A stretch of 64,000 nt of DNA from Cloacibacillus sp. An23 (GCF_002159945.1 NZ_NFJQ01000006.1:1-64000); one strand, 5' to 3'. Positions 33,539 through 43,424 are shown, counted from the stretch's first letter. The notes: generated by a model not told the origin, from the sequence alone. Numbers and translations: made by a program.

Positions 33539-35410
33539 ATGATAGAAAAACTGGAAAAACTTCTCGAATGGGGCGGCGTCAGGCGCGACGCGGCGTTTCT
33601 CGCAATTTCGGGCGCGGCGCTCGCGGCGAGCTTTTTCGGGTACGGCGGGCTGCCCTTCGACCCGGCGTGGATAGCTATCGTGCTATGCGGCGCTCCGATA
33701 ATCCTTGAGGCGTTCATCGGCCTCGTCACAGCCTTCGACGTGAAGGCCGACCTGCTCGTTTCGATGGCGCTCGCCGCATCGGTGAGCATCGGCGAGGATT
33801 TCGCCGCGGGCGAGGTGGCATTCATCATGCAGATAGGCGCGCTGCTCGAAGATCTGACGGTCGCGAAGGCACGAGCTGGCATAGAAAAGCTCGTGCGCCT
33901 CACGCCGCGGACTGCGCGAGTGCTGCGCGGCGGCGCGGAGGCCGAGATACCGGCGGAAGAAGTCGCGGCGGGCGATGTACTCCGCGTGCTGCCTGGCGAG
34001 ACGATCCCCGCGGACGGCGTCGTGCTCGACGGGCAGACTTCGGTCGACCAGTCCGTTATGACCGGGGAGCCGATGCCAGTGGACAAAGGGCCGGGGGACG
34101 AAGTGTCTAGCGGCACGATCAACCAGTACGGCGGCTTCACGATGAAGGCGACGCGCGCGGGCGGAGACAGCTCGTTCCAGCGCATGGTGCGCCTCGTGCA
34201 GTCCGCCGACGCGGGCAAGGCGAAGATAGTGCGTCTCGCCGACCGCTGGGCTGCGTGGATAGTCGCGGCGGCGCTCGTCTCGGCGCTCGCCGTTTGGCTC
34301 GTCACAGGCGAGGCGATACGCGGCGTCACTATCCTCGTCGTCTTCTGCCCTTGCGCGCTCGTGCTCGCAACGCCTACCGCCATCATGGCGGCGGTCGGGA
34401 ACTGCACGAGGTACGGCGTGCTCGTGCGCGAAGGGGACGCTCTGGAACGCCTTGCACAGATAAAAAAAATCGCCTTCGACAAAACCGGGACTCTGACCTA
34501 CGGAAAGCCATCCGTCGCCGCGGTGCGCAGCTTCGCCGCCGGAGTATCCGACACGGAGCTGCTTTCGCTCGCCGCCTCGGCGGAGCTGCGCTCTGAGCAT
34601 CCGCTGGGCAGGGCGCTCGTCGGGCGGGCCCGCGCCGGGGGCGTGACGGTGCGCGAACCCGACGGATTTTCCATGCTCCCGGGACTCGGGGTGGAAGCCT
34701 CCGTCACGGGGCGCGATGTGCTCGCCGGCAACGAAGCGCTGCTCGCGCGCCGCGGCGTATCGGTCGGGGGTGAAATCAAGGAAGCCGCGCGCGGCCTTGA
34801 GAGCGAGGGGGCGATAATCGTCTGGCTCGCGCTCGACGGGAGGTGCGCGGGCTTCGCCGCCTTCTCCGACGAAATGCGCCCTGGCGCGCCCGACGCCGTG
34901 CGCCGCCTGAAAAAGCTCGGCGTCTCTCCGGTGCTGCTCAGCGGCGACAGGAGCGAGGCGGTAGCCCGCGCCGCGCGCCTCGCGGGAATAGAAGAAACGC
35001 GCTGCGAATGCCGACCAGAGGATAAAATCAACGCGATAAAGGGATTTCAGGCCGCCGGGGCGCCTGTCTGCATGGTGGGCGACGGCGTCAACGACGCGCC
35101 CGCGCTGCGCGCCGCCTACGCTGGCATAGCTATGGGCGGCGTCGGCAGCGACATAGCCGTCGAGTCCGCCGGCGTAGTGCTTGTAGGCGACGACACAGAC
35201 GTGCTGCCGCGCCTCTTCGCGCTCTCGCGCCGCATGATGACGACGATAAAGCTCAACATGGCCTTTTCAATGACGCTCAACTTCGCCGCAATAGCGCTCG
35301 CCGCCGCCGGGATACTGAATCCCGTCGCGGGCGCGCTCGTCCACAACGCCGGCTCTGTGCTTGTCATAATAAATTCGTCTCTGCTGCTGAAGTGGAAGAG
35401 AACGGATTAA
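33539..35410 (+). CDS. P1B-type heavy-metal-transporting ATPase
   Basis: 623 aa. No N-terminal CxxC metal-binding domain. Actuator T-G-E-P (about 179), transmembrane C-P-C in V-V-F-C-P-C-A-L-V (about 272), phosphorylation site D-K-T-G-T-L-T (about 313), nucleotide-domain H-P in S-E-H-P-L-G (about 352) and hinge G-D-G-V-N-D-A-P-A-L (about 517). The last helix reads H-N-A-G-S-V-L-V-I-I-N-S-S, unlike the classic Cu(I) or Zn patterns, so the metal is uncertain; CsoR control points to copper. It is preceded by a promoter with a CsoR site. Confidence 0.93.
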   Translation: MIEKLEKLLEWGGVRRDAAFLAISGAALAASFFGYGGLPFDPAWIAIVLCGAPIILEAFIGLVTAFDVKADLLVSMALAASVSIGEDFAAGEVAFIMQIGALLEDLTVAKARAGIEKLVRLTPRTARVLRGGAEAEIPAEEVAAGDVLRVLPGETIPADGVVLDGQTSVDQSVMTGEPMPVDKGPGDEVSSGTINQYGGFTMKATRAGGDSSFQRMVRLVQSADAGKAKIVRLADRWAAWIVAAALVSALAVWLVTGEAIRGVTILVVFCPCALVLATPTAIMAAVGNCTRYGVLVREGDALERLAQIKKIAFDKTGTLTYGKPSVAAVRSFAAGVSDTELLSLAASAELRSEHPLGRALVGRARAGGVTVREPDGFSMLPGLGVEASVTGRDVLAGNEALLARRGVSVGGEIKEAARGLESEGAIIVWLALDGRCAGFAAFSDEMRPGAPDAVRRLKKLGVSPVLLSGDRSEAVARAARLAGIEETRCECRPEDKINAIKGFQAAGAPVCMVGDGVNDAPALRAAYAGIAMGGVGSDIAVESAGVVLVGDDTDVLPRLFALSRRMMTTIKLNMAFSMTLNFAAIALAAAGILNPVAGALVHNAGSVLVIINSSLLLKWKRTD

Positions 35411-35500
35411 AACGCCCGACATGGCGAAACGCCGCTCCGTCTCTCCTTGTGGCCGTATGTATCATTTGTAGCAGAAAAATCCCGTCGCCGCCCGTACAAT

Positions 35501-36181
35501 CTAATCGTCGGGCTGATCGACCGTCTCAAGCGAGCAGCGGCGCGCTAGCGCTTCGCGGTCGATGATTTCCACGCAGCCGCGCCGCGTGCGGACGACGCCT
35601 TCGCTCCGGAGCTGCGCGAGGCCGCGCGTGAGATTCACGCGGCTCGTGCCGAGCACGTCGGCCAGCTCCTCCTGCGTTATTGCCTCGAGCCCTCCGGACG
35701 GCGCGAGCAGATAAAGCAGATTGCAGAGCTTCAGGAAAGAGCCGTTGTACTCCTGGTGCGCCGTATCATAAAGCAGCAGATTCACGTAAGAGGCGTACCA
35801 CTCGACGACCGCGGCGGCGAGCGCGCGGTTCTCCTCGAACATCGCGCGAAAGCCGGATTTTGTGAACGCGAGCGTCTCGACGGGAGAAAGCGCCTCCGTC
35901 GTCACCGCGAGCTCGATCTTATAATCGCGCTCGTGATAGACCGGAAAAATCGTCCCGGCGCCGTGGAACGAGATTATCTTGCGCCGCCCGTTCTCGTGCT
36001 CGACGCAGCAGCGCGCCGCGCCAGACATGATGTAGTGGATATTCCCGAAAGGCTCGCCGGGACGCCACAGAAATTCGCCGCGCGCGAAACGGCGCGCCTC
36101 GTGCGGACGCGAAAGGAAATATCCGTGAAAGGCGGAAAAATCGCCCGTGAAAAAATAACACGGCGTATTCGTGGAAATCAC
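35501..36181 (-). CDS. Crp/Fnr-family transcriptional regulator
   Basis: 226 aa. N-terminal cyclic-nucleotide-like jelly roll (about 25-130, F-G-N-I-H-Y-I-M-S-G-A-A) and C-terminal winged HTH (about 165-215, I-T-Q-E-E-L-A-D-V-L-G-T-S-R-V-N-L-T-R). No Fe-S Cys cluster like that of Fnr is evident. The annotated GTG start lies only two bases from AAAGGAG, so the true start could be slightly further in. Divergent from the TIGR04076 gene. Confidence 0.85.
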   Translation of the reverse strand: MISTNTPCYFFTGDFSAFHGYFLSRPHEARRFARGEFLWRPGEPFGNIHYIMSGAARCCVEHENGRRKIISFHGAGTIFPVYHERDYKIELAVTTEALSPVETLAFTKSGFRAMFEENRALAAAVVEWYASYVNLLLYDTAHQEYNGSFLKLCNLLYLLAPSGGLEAITQEELADVLGTSRVNLTRGLAQLRSEGVVRTRRGCVEIIDREALARRCSLETVDQPDD

Positions 36182-36266
36182 GCTCCTTTGCGGGACTTTT
36201 CCCGTATTGTAACACGCCGTGCGTGCGTGAAGATATTTTCATAAAATGTGTGCGGAGGGATAAACG

Positions 36267-36611
36267 ATGAAAAAAGTAAAAATAACGGTGCTCAAGACGA
36301 CGCTCGACAAAGAACTAGCGGAAGAATACGGAGCGGAAGGGCTCGGCCCCTGCCCGATGATGCTGGCCGGGCAGGAATTCTACGCCGACTACGCAAAGCC
36401 CGAGGGCTTCTGCGACGAGGCGTGGAAAGCGATATACCAGTACGTCTTCGCGCTCGCGCACGGCGCGGGCGGCGGCGTCTTCTACTACGGCGACTGGATA
36501 AGAAAGCCCGGCGTCGCGATATGCAGCTGCAACGACGGCCTGCGCCCGGTGATATTCAAGCTCGAGGCCACTGACGAGGAATCGAAGCTGGACTACACGC
36601 CGGTGCGGTAA
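36267..36611 (+). CDS. TIGR04076 family protein
   Basis: 114 aa, normal family length. Signature features: M-K-K-V-K-I-T-V-L-K at the start, G-P-C-P-M-M (about 27-32), P-E-G-F-C-D-E-A-W (about 45-53) and a terminal C-S-C-N-D-G-L-R-P-V-I-F-K. The conserved Cys positions suggest metal or redox binding, but function is not established. Divergent from a Crp/Fnr regulator, which may control it. Confidence 0.85.
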   Translation: MKKVKITVLKTTLDKELAEEYGAEGLGPCPMMLAGQEFYADYAKPEGFCDEAWKAIYQYVFALAHGAGGGVFYYGDWIRKPGVAICSCNDGLRPVIFKLEATDEESKLDYTPVR

Positions 36612-36926
36612 AAATACAGTCAGACAGACAAAAACACGGCGCGGGAAAACGGCGCTCCGTTTCATAAAGACGCGGCGCGCCTGTCATAACTTCGTTGCTT
36701 CGTTCGCCCGCTGCGCCCGTGACGGAACAGGAAAATCGCCTGAACGACGTAAACGACTTTGCTTTTTTCAGTGGGAGAGCCGCCGCCGTGCGCATCATTA
36801 AGACAGCCGTATTATATTTTTCAAACATCGCGCATGTGCGAAAAGCGGCAGCCTGCCGGGGTATATAGATATAATTATATCGATATTCCAAATTCGTATC
36901 TACCGCAAAAAGCTTCTCCGCCGTAT
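36612..36926. other. Gene-free stretch
   Basis: About 315 bp after the TIGR04076 gene. I see no gene, terminator or repeat here. Confidence 0.35.
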
Positions 36927-37034
36927 TATAATGGCGTTGAGGGCGAGGAACGACGCCAAGCCCGAAAACAGACGACAACACGGCACACCGGGCCGATCAG
37001 CACGGAAAGCGCCGTTGAAGATAACAACCTTCCT

Positions 37035-37105
37035 TAAATCTTCACAAAAAACCCCTCAGATTAGGCCCCGTCCTCGAAAAGAGGAACCCGGGGCGCTTTT
37101 TTTTT
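37035..37105 (+). repeat. Hairpin element, left copy
   Basis: Starts TAAATCTTCACAA and ends in a nested hairpin: outer GCCCCG (37065-37070) with CGGGGC (37089-37094), inner CCTC/GAGG with loop GAAAA, then nine T. The right copy is at 43493-43555, in the same orientation. Confidence 0.7.
37065..37105 (+). terminator. Strong intrinsic terminator
   Basis: Outer stem 37065-37070 with 37089-37094, inner CCTC (37072-37075) with GAGG (37081-37084), then T9. Confidence 0.8.
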
Positions 37106-37238
37106 GTGTCTAAAGAAATGGCCTCGTTTGTGCGAGGCCATTTGAGGACATATTGATAAGCTTCTCAGATGCTGAACTTGAAAATTTCGTCAATTAATTT
37201 TCATGAAAAGTATACGACGATGACGGCTCATGAAAAGT

Positions 37239-38002
37239 TCACAAAGCGTGTGCAACATTATCCGCCCTTTTGCAAAGGGAACTTAATGCCTCAGAAAATT
37301 TTTCTGGGTTTTCAAGCATCGGTGTGTGTCCAGCATGGTCTATTATGAACAGCTCAGAGTGCGAATACCATGCGCCAACTGCTGAGCGTGCGCTATGGGA
37401 CGCGCTTTGTCATCTATTCCATGGACAACCATTGTTGGGCAGGAGATTTCACAGAGCCGTTGTGTAAAATCCAGATGAAGCTGTGAAACCCATGGCTCGA
37501 TTCTAGCTTGAGGGCTGATGCGTGCGCTGTATGCTTCTAGATGTGCAAATGTTTCGCCGTCAATGCTGCTCGAAAAGCACCTTTCTAAGAAAGCTATACG
37601 TGTTTTTTCCTCGCTCCACGACGCCTTGATCTCTTCCGGAGGCTTGTTGTTGATATGCCCTATCGTATTGCAGCCAGTGTCACATAGCAGTATTCCAGTG
37701 ATGATTGATTTATTGGGCAGAGAAAAATAAGTCTGCATTACGATAAATCCACCGGAAGAATGCCCGACAAGAATGATGTTGCGGCACGCGTGCTGACGAA
37801 CTAGGCGTAGTATTTTATCCGCCGTACTCTCTATGCTGTGATAGCCAGGTGCATCATGCCAAGACAGATAGACGGCCTCGTACCCGCAAGGGATACGAAC
37901 ATTTTTATAAATCTCAGGGCTTAACGCAGTTCCTGGGACAAAGAGTATAACCTTTTCCTGCTCTAAATTGCCCTTATAGTATAAATCTGCTTCTAGATGC
38001 AT
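37239..38002 (-). pseudogene. Alpha/beta hydrolase, frameshifted near its C-terminus
   Basis: The first frame (38002-37343, 219 aa) holds the nucleophile G-H-S-S-G-G (about residue 80) and acid H-G-I-D-D, then runs into a stop. The missing catalytic His region, I-I-D-H-A-G-H-T-P-M-L-E-N-P-E, is in another frame and ends at a TGA at 37239-37241. One lost base near 37350-37362 explains the break. The intact protein would be about 250 aa. Either a recent pseudogene or a sequence error. Downstream of the CitMHS transporter. Confidence 0.75.
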
Positions 38003-38058
38003 GTATTACGGTTCCTTTCCACAGCGTTTTTTATCTGTCAAAAGATGAGCCCGGGATG

Positions 38059-39360
38059 TTAAATAGCCCCGGTAACTATTGCGAAGACCAGCAACACGAC
38101 GGTAAATCCCCATACGATAGGTATAGAGTATTTTAACCAGTCTTTTAATTCGCAGCCTATCAGCGCGCAGCCCAGATAGACGGTAGATACTGCGGGGCTG
38201 ATTGTCCACCCCGCGCATTCGCCCATTACGACGGCAATCGCAGTTGAAGTCCCGCTGACTCCGGCGGCCTCAGTAACTCCCAAAATGACGGGGAGAAAAC
38301 CATACGCGTATGGGTCTGCGCCGATCAGCATTCCAAGCGGAGCCGCGAATATTCCGACGATGATATGCAAGACCGGAGCGAGGAAAGGCGGCATGATTTT
38401 GATAAGCATAGTTACCATTTCTGTGACCATCTTTGTACCTGAAAAAATTCCGAGGAAAACACCGGAGCTAATTACGATAATCACCATAGCCATAACCTGT
38501 CCGGCGTGCGCTTTAATACGCTCGTTCTGAGCTTCTGATCCGCGGAAGTTGATGAGCAGCGCTACTACTACGCCGACTAAGAATATGACATGCGATGGAA
38601 CCAAACCGAAAAATAGGGCGATTAGTATAATCGCAGTTACGAACCAGTTAATGGCGACGAGTTTAGGGCGTTTTAGCGATTCGTCTCCCGACGACACGAT
38701 CATATTGCTTGTGTCAACGCTTGAATTCAGCGTGTTGCCTGCGCCGTATCTTATCGCCCGCTTTGCCAAGCAGAAAGAAATTACATACGCTAAAATCACG
38801 CCGAATATCTGAGTCGGGAGCATAATATGCCAGCAAATGTTCGGGTCGATTCCTAACACCGCTCCTACGCGGACAAACGGGCCGCCCCATGGCAGAAGAT
38901 TCATAACTCCGGCCATAAGAGCGGTTGTCAGCAGCAAATCAAGTCTTTTGATTTTAAATTTTTCATATAACGGTAGCATGATAGGAATCGTCAATAAGTA
39001 TGTGCTGGCACCGGAGCCGTCCAGATGCGTGACCATAGCGATTGCTGAGGTTGCGAGGAATATACTGACGACCCCCTTGTCGGCAAAACGCACAAGCCGG
39101 TTGACTAAGGGGTCAAACATTCCGACCTCTCCCATGATGCAAAAATATGTAATCGTTCCGATGAACAGGATCGCTACGCTTGATACCTGCTTCATGCCAT
39201 CAACTGTAAAAGTAATAATTTCAGATAAATTGAAACCTGCCAAAAGCGCAAATATAATGGGAATCAAAACAAACGGAATTGCCGGAGAATTTTTACCCCT
39301 GAGAAGCAATACCATCATTATGACGACCATTGCGATGCCAAGTGCACCTAAATATGTCAT
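38059..39360 (-). CDS. CitMHS-family citrate/dicarboxylate-type transporter
   Basis: 433 aa from the ATG at 39360, which has GGGGG seven bases upstream; an ATG at 39375 is the alternative. About 11-12 hydrophobic helices. The family signature H-L-D-G-S-G-A-S-T-Y-L-L-T-I-P-I-M-L-P lies near residue 110. CitMHS proteins import metal-citrate or related carboxylates. With the CoA-transferase and HMG-CoA lyase it probably imports the carboxylate substrate of the island. Confidence 0.88.
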   Translation of the reverse strand: MTYLGALGIAMVVIMMVLLLRGKNSPAIPFVLIPIIFALLAGFNLSEIITFTVDGMKQVSSVAILFIGTITYFCIMGEVGMFDPLVNRLVRFADKGVVSIFLATSAIAMVTHLDGSGASTYLLTIPIMLPLYEKFKIKRLDLLLTTALMAGVMNLLPWGGPFVRVGAVLGIDPNICWHIMLPTQIFGVILAYVISFCLAKRAIRYGAGNTLNSSVDTSNMIVSSGDESLKRPKLVAINWFVTAIILIALFFGLVPSHVIFLVGVVVALLINFRGSEAQNERIKAHAGQVMAMVIIVISSGVFLGIFSGTKMVTEMVTMLIKIMPPFLAPVLHIIVGIFAAPLGMLIGADPYAYGFLPVILGVTEAAGVSGTSTAIAVVMGECAGWTISPAVSTVYLGCALIGCELKDWLKYSIPIVWGFTVVLLVFAIVTGAI

Positions 39361-39775
39361 AAACATTTCCCCCATGATTTACTCAATAAAATTTACGAGT
39401 GGTACTAGAAATTGACGAGATATACTCACCACTCAAGGGCCACTCGTAGTCAGGCTCGTCTATGATAGCCTTGTGTATTCTTTCTCAAACACCTTTGTAA
39501 CACTGCCGGCATAAACGCATGCTGGCGTTGTTCCAGTTACCGTATTAAGGCGGCAGTTCCGCCAGGCGCTTTGATTCTCAATTAGAATACATCGTTAATA
39601 AACTTTCGATTGTCGTGCGCATTGTCATCCTATGCTCTATTCCTTCCGTAAAGGAATGGTTTCAGCATGTCCCATACTTCATCGCTAATATCATGTCTAT
39701 GATAATCTTCCAGCATTTACTATGACTCCATCCTGCTTTTAAGAGTATTATAAAAATATCTCTTGCCAGCACTAT
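39361..39775. other. Intergenic stretch between CoA-transferase and transporter genes
   Basis: About 415 bp. It holds a small hairpin, 39639-39645 with 39651-39657, of unknown role; it should also contain the transporter promoter, which I cannot place confidently. No gene is seen. Confidence 0.4.
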
Positions 39776-40966
39776 CTAGATTACTTTTCGCTCCTTCAGA
39801 GCGGTTATTTCCTCTTCGCTCAGGCCGAGCAGCCCTCGATATACGTCCTCGTTCTGTGCGCCGATCTTCTGGCCCGGCCATTTGATTTTGCCCGGAGTTT
39901 CGGAAAGGACCGGGAAGACGGCCGGCATTTTTACGCTGCCGAATTCCTCGCACGGCACATCCACGATGTCGTGGCGCGCCGCGTACTGCGGGTCTTCGAA
40001 TATGTCCTTGATGCTGTAGACCGGGGAAATCGGCACGCCGCACTCGTTGCAGCGCGCGGTGAGCTCGTCGTAGGTGTAGGACGCAACCCAGTCCGTCACT
40101 GCCTGCATTATCGGGTTCGGGTCGGCGAGTCGGTCCTTGGCCTTCGCGTACTTCGGAAGCCAGTCCGGGCGCTCCATCGCGTCGCAGAGGTGGTTGAATA
40201 CCGGGTCGGTGCTGCATACGAGTATCACGTATTTGCCGTCCTTCGTGAGGAAAGTCCCTATCGGGCAGGACGCGCCGCTCGGCATAGGCGAACGTTCCCT
40301 TATTTTCCCCTGAAGGTCGTACTGCGCGACGAAGTTCTCTTCCATGCGGAAAATGCCTTCATATAGGCTGATGTCAACCTCCTGCGCCGTGCCCTTGAGC
40401 GCGTCGCGGTGGTAGAGCGTTATCATTGTGCCGAGCGCCGCGTTGAGTCCGGCGATGTAGTCGGCGAGGGCGAACGGAGGGCTGACGGGCGGCCTGTCGG
40501 AGTATCCCGTGACGTAGGTCATTCCGGCGAAGGCCGCGGCGGGCGTGCCGAGCCCAGCGAGCTTCGCGTACGGGCCGGTCTGTCCGTAGCCGGTGACGTG
40601 GACGACGATGATGTCGGGATTGGCCTTCCGCAGCACGTCCATGCCGAGGCCCCACTTGTCGAGGGTGCCGGTTCTGAAGTTTTCGATGATGACGTCGCTC
40701 TTGGCCACGAGCTTCAGAAACAGCTCTTTTCCTTCTTCATAGTGGAAGTCGAGGCTTATGCTTTTTTTGTTGCGCCCCATGCAGGGCCAGCGCATGCTGA
40801 CTCCGTCCTTGTGCGGCCCCATCCCGCGGAACGCGTCGCCGCGCCCGGGCATCTCCACCTTGATGACCTCGGCTCCGAAGTCCGCGAGGAGCCCGGCTCC
40901 CCACGGCCCGGCTATAACGGTCGCTATGTCTAATATGCGCACTCCTTCGAGCGCTTCTCTTGGCAT
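39776..40966 (-). CDS. CaiB/BaiF (type III) CoA-transferase
   Basis: 396 aa, family length. N-terminal G-V-R-I-L-D-I-A-T-V-I-A-G-P-W-G-A, Y-G-Q-T-G-P-Y (about 127) and the probable catalytic Asp in F-A-L-A-D-Y-I-A-G-L-N-A-A-L (about 168). These enzymes move CoA between carboxylates such as succinate and the acid to be degraded. Starts with ATG. Neighbouring HMG-CoA lyase suggests it activates 3-hydroxy-3-methylglutarate or a similar acid; this is an inference. A LysR regulator is divergent. Confidence 0.92.
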   Translation of the reverse strand: MPREALEGVRILDIATVIAGPWGAGLLADFGAEVIKVEMPGRGDAFRGMGPHKDGVSMRWPCMGRNKKSISLDFHYEEGKELFLKLVAKSDVIIENFRTGTLDKWGLGMDVLRKANPDIIVVHVTGYGQTGPYAKLAGLGTPAAAFAGMTYVTGYSDRPPVSPPFALADYIAGLNAALGTMITLYHRDALKGTAQEVDISLYEGIFRMEENFVAQYDLQGKIRERSPMPSGASCPIGTFLTKDGKYVILVCSTDPVFNHLCDAMERPDWLPKYAKAKDRLADPNPIMQAVTDWVASYTYDELTARCNECGVPISPVYSIKDIFEDPQYAARHDIVDVPCEEFGSVKMPAVFPVLSETPGKIKWPGQKIGAQNEDVYRGLLGLSEEEITALKERKVI

Positions 40967-41188
40967 GAAGCACCACTCCCAGCATATAAATTTTTAAAGT
41001 TTTGAGAATTTGCTGCCTTGTCGACGCTTAATAGTCTAGGCGCTTTTACCTACGTAATAAAGCAAATTGATTTTTCAACAATGTAAAAATCTTTTGCAGC
41101 CGCGCGCGGTTCTGGTGATATAAAATTTAGAACAGTTAGCACATTTATCCGGCTGTATGGAAAATTTATCTATCAGAGGTATGGCGAG

Positions 41189-42157
41189 ATGTTTATAAAT
41201 TACCGGTATTTCATAGTCTTAGCGGAGGAGGGCAGCATATCAGGCGCGGCGAAGCGCCTTTATATCACGCATCAGGCGCTCTGCCGGTACCTCGCGAATC
41301 TCGAGGAGGAGCTGAACGTGACGCTCTTTGAGAGAAAACCGTCGCTCAGGCTGACGGACGCGGGGCGCATGGTGTACGAGACGCTGAAGCAGGCCGGCTC
41401 GCTCGAGCAGAATCTTCGCAGCAGGCTCGCGGACTACAACAACGACGTTACCGGCGAGATCAGGCTCGGCACGACAGAGGGACGCTTCCGCATACTTCTG
41501 CCCGACATCATCGAGGAATATAAAAAGACTTTCCCGCTGGTCTCGCTTTACACTCAAAGCGCGAAATCCACGTGGCTGCACAAGATGCTTGCGGCGGGCG
41601 AGCTTGACGCCGCGATACTGAATTACTCGCCGGGGCTTGAAAAGCAGTTCGACGTCGAAACCATATTGGAAGAGAATCTTTATTTGGTGATCAGCGACAG
41701 CATGATGAAGACCTATTTCGGCGACAAGGCCGGGGAATACGCGGAGATGTTCAAAAGCGGCGCAGACCTTCGGCTTATGACCGGAGTGCCGTTCGCGCTC
41801 AACCTTCCGACCTTCAATTCGAGCATCATGATCTCGGACGTTCTGCACCGGCTTGGGATATCACTGAACTGCATCCACGTGTCGTCGCACCCGGACCTGC
41901 ATCACGCGCTTTCCGCGAAAAACCTCGCCGCCAGCCTCTGCCTTACGATGTACCTGCCGAGCGTCTTCCGTCTCAATAAGGAAGAGAAGGAGCATCTGAA
42001 TATTTTCCCGATACTCGGGCTGAACTCGACCAACAAAGTCGTCATGGCCCGTGTGAAGAACAGGATATTCACGCACTACGGGAGCGCTCTGCTCGAGATC
42101 ATCAGGAAGAGGAGCAGGGACTTCAAAAAATACGACGCGTATATAGAGGGCGGTTAA
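41189..42157 (+). CDS. LysR-family regulator of the CoA-transferase island
   Basis: 322 aa. N-terminal HTH (Y-F-I-V-L-A-E-E-G-S-I-S-G-A-A-K-R-L-Y-I-T-H-Q-A-L) and effector-binding domain (about 95-300). It lies between, and divergent from, the CoA-transferase gene and upstream of the HMG-CoA lyase, so it probably controls both sides in response to the substrate. Confidence 0.92.
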   Translation: MFINYRYFIVLAEEGSISGAAKRLYITHQALCRYLANLEEELNVTLFERKPSLRLTDAGRMVYETLKQAGSLEQNLRSRLADYNNDVTGEIRLGTTEGRFRILLPDIIEEYKKTFPLVSLYTQSAKSTWLHKMLAAGELDAAILNYSPGLEKQFDVETILEENLYLVISDSMMKTYFGDKAGEYAEMFKSGADLRLMTGVPFALNLPTFNSSIMISDVLHRLGISLNCIHVSSHPDLHHALSAKNLAASLCLTMYLPSVFRLNKEEKEHLNIFPILGLNSTNKVVMARVKNRIFTHYGSALLEIIRKRSRDFKKYDAYIEGG

Positions 42158-42242
42158 ATCACGCGGCTGAACGCGCCGGCTGAAATACGGCGGCCGCAGT
42201 TTATGGTCATTCAACTAACAAAGATAAACGGTTGTCTTTATT

Positions 42243-42336
42243 GTCATTCCGCGCTTGACGCGGAATCCAGCGTCTTCAAATTCCGTAACGTATGTGAATT
42301 TAGGGACGCTGGATGCAGGGTCAAGCCCGGCATGAC
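42243..42336. repeat. 94-bp palindromic dispersed element, copy 2
   Basis: GTCATTCCGCGC..GCCCGGCATGAC, same length and ends as the copies at 25417 and 57357. It sits between lysR and the HMG-CoA lyase gene. Confidence 0.85.
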
Positions 42337-42412
42337 GAAATGTCAATCTCTCTTATTAAGTTATTATAAAGAAAAGGAATGTCATGAAAAATAAAGAAAG
42401 GCGGTATATATC

Positions 42413-43360
42413 ATGTCATGGATGAATCCTGTAAAAAAAGTAATTCTCTGCGAGGTCGGGCCTAGGGACGGCCTGCAGAACGAGAAAAATATAATCTCAG
42501 CGGAAGATAAAGTCCGTCTGATAAACGGCATCGTTGAGGCGGGATATCCCGTCGTCGAGGTCGGCTCTTTCGTCCATCCGAAGGCAGTGCCGCAGATGGC
42601 GAACACGGACGAGGTGTTTCGCAGCCTTACGTTCAGGGACGGCGTGGAATACCGCGCGCTGATAGCGAACCTGAAGGGAGTGGAGCGCGCCGCAGCCTGC
42701 GGCTGCCGTAAGGTCAAGCTCAACGTGTCGGCGAGCAAGGCGCACAACATCGCGAACCTTAACCGCACCCCGGCGGAGACCGTCGCGGGCTTCGGAAAAT
42801 GCGTCGATGCGGCGGAGGAGGGCGGGATAGCGGTCTCCGGCTCGATATCGATGGCCTTCGGCTCGCCGTGGGACAGGGAGATACCGCTTTCCGACGTGAA
42901 GGAGATCGTCGAGGCATACCTCGCCGTCGGCGTGCGCGAGATCTCGCTCTCCGACGCTTCGGGGCAGGCTTATCCGACGCAGGTGTATGAAATGTGCACG
43001 GAGATGAAAGCGGCATATCCGGAGGTTACGTGGTGGCTGCATTTCCATAACACCAGAGGGCTGGGCATAGCCAACATCCTCGCCGGAATGTCGGCGGGAT
43101 TCGACAGGTTCGACACGTCGTTCGCCGGGGTCGGCGGCTGCCCCTTCGTTCCCGGAGCCGCCGGCAACGTCGCGAGCGAAGACGTCGTACATATGCTCGA
43201 CGAGATGGGAGTGGAGACCGGCATAGATCTGGACAAGCTCATGGAGGTGAGCAGAGACGTTGCGAAGCTTCTCGCCCATCCGACTGACAGCTATCTGCTG
43301 CGCGCGGGGAAGGCGAAGGATCTGATACTTGATCTTCCGCAGCGCCAGAAAAATAATTAA
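42413..43360 (+). CDS. Hydroxymethylglutaryl-CoA lyase
   Basis: 315 aa. HMGL-like TIM barrel: E-V-G-P-R-D-G-L-Q-N-E (about 16-26) with the catalytic Arg-Asp, H-F-H-N-T-R-G (about 207) for metal binding and G-G-C-P-F-V-P-G-A-A-G-N (about 241) with the active-site Cys. It splits HMG-CoA into acetoacetate and acetyl-CoA; a related aldol lyase activity cannot be ruled out. Followed by a terminator. Confidence 0.93.
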   Translation: MSWMNPVKKVILCEVGPRDGLQNEKNIISAEDKVRLINGIVEAGYPVVEVGSFVHPKAVPQMANTDEVFRSLTFRDGVEYRALIANLKGVERAAACGCRKVKLNVSASKAHNIANLNRTPAETVAGFGKCVDAAEEGGIAVSGSISMAFGSPWDREIPLSDVKEIVEAYLAVGVREISLSDASGQAYPTQVYEMCTEMKAAYPEVTWWLHFHNTRGLGIANILAGMSAGFDRFDTSFAGVGGCPFVPGAAGNVASEDVVHMLDEMGVETGIDLDKLMEVSRDVAKLLAHPTDSYLLRAGKAKDLILDLPQRQKNN

Positions 43361-43424
43361 AGCGTTGCCGCGCCAGTTTTAACCACGGCTCCCGCCGCCG
43401 CTCTGCGAAGCGCCGCCGCGGGGG

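Larger units (their letters stand above)
36927..37105 (+). ncRNA. Candidate small RNA with terminator
   Basis: TATAAT at 36927-36932 could start a ~165-nt transcript ending at the strong terminator 37065-37105. No good -35 is seen. The 3' ~70-100 nt recur at 43.46-43.56 kb with paired changes in the hairpin. A short ORF (36931-37113) runs through it but resembles no family. No known RNA class was recognised. Confidence 0.35.

Noticed and set aside
36927-37105. Identification as 6S RNA, RNase P RNA, SRP RNA or tmRNA
   Set aside because: Checked against the conserved cores of each as I know them; none matched, so it is left as an unknown candidate.
36931-37113. 60-codon frame across the candidate small RNA
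   Set aside because: No ribosome site and no recognisable family; it runs through a strong terminator hairpin.
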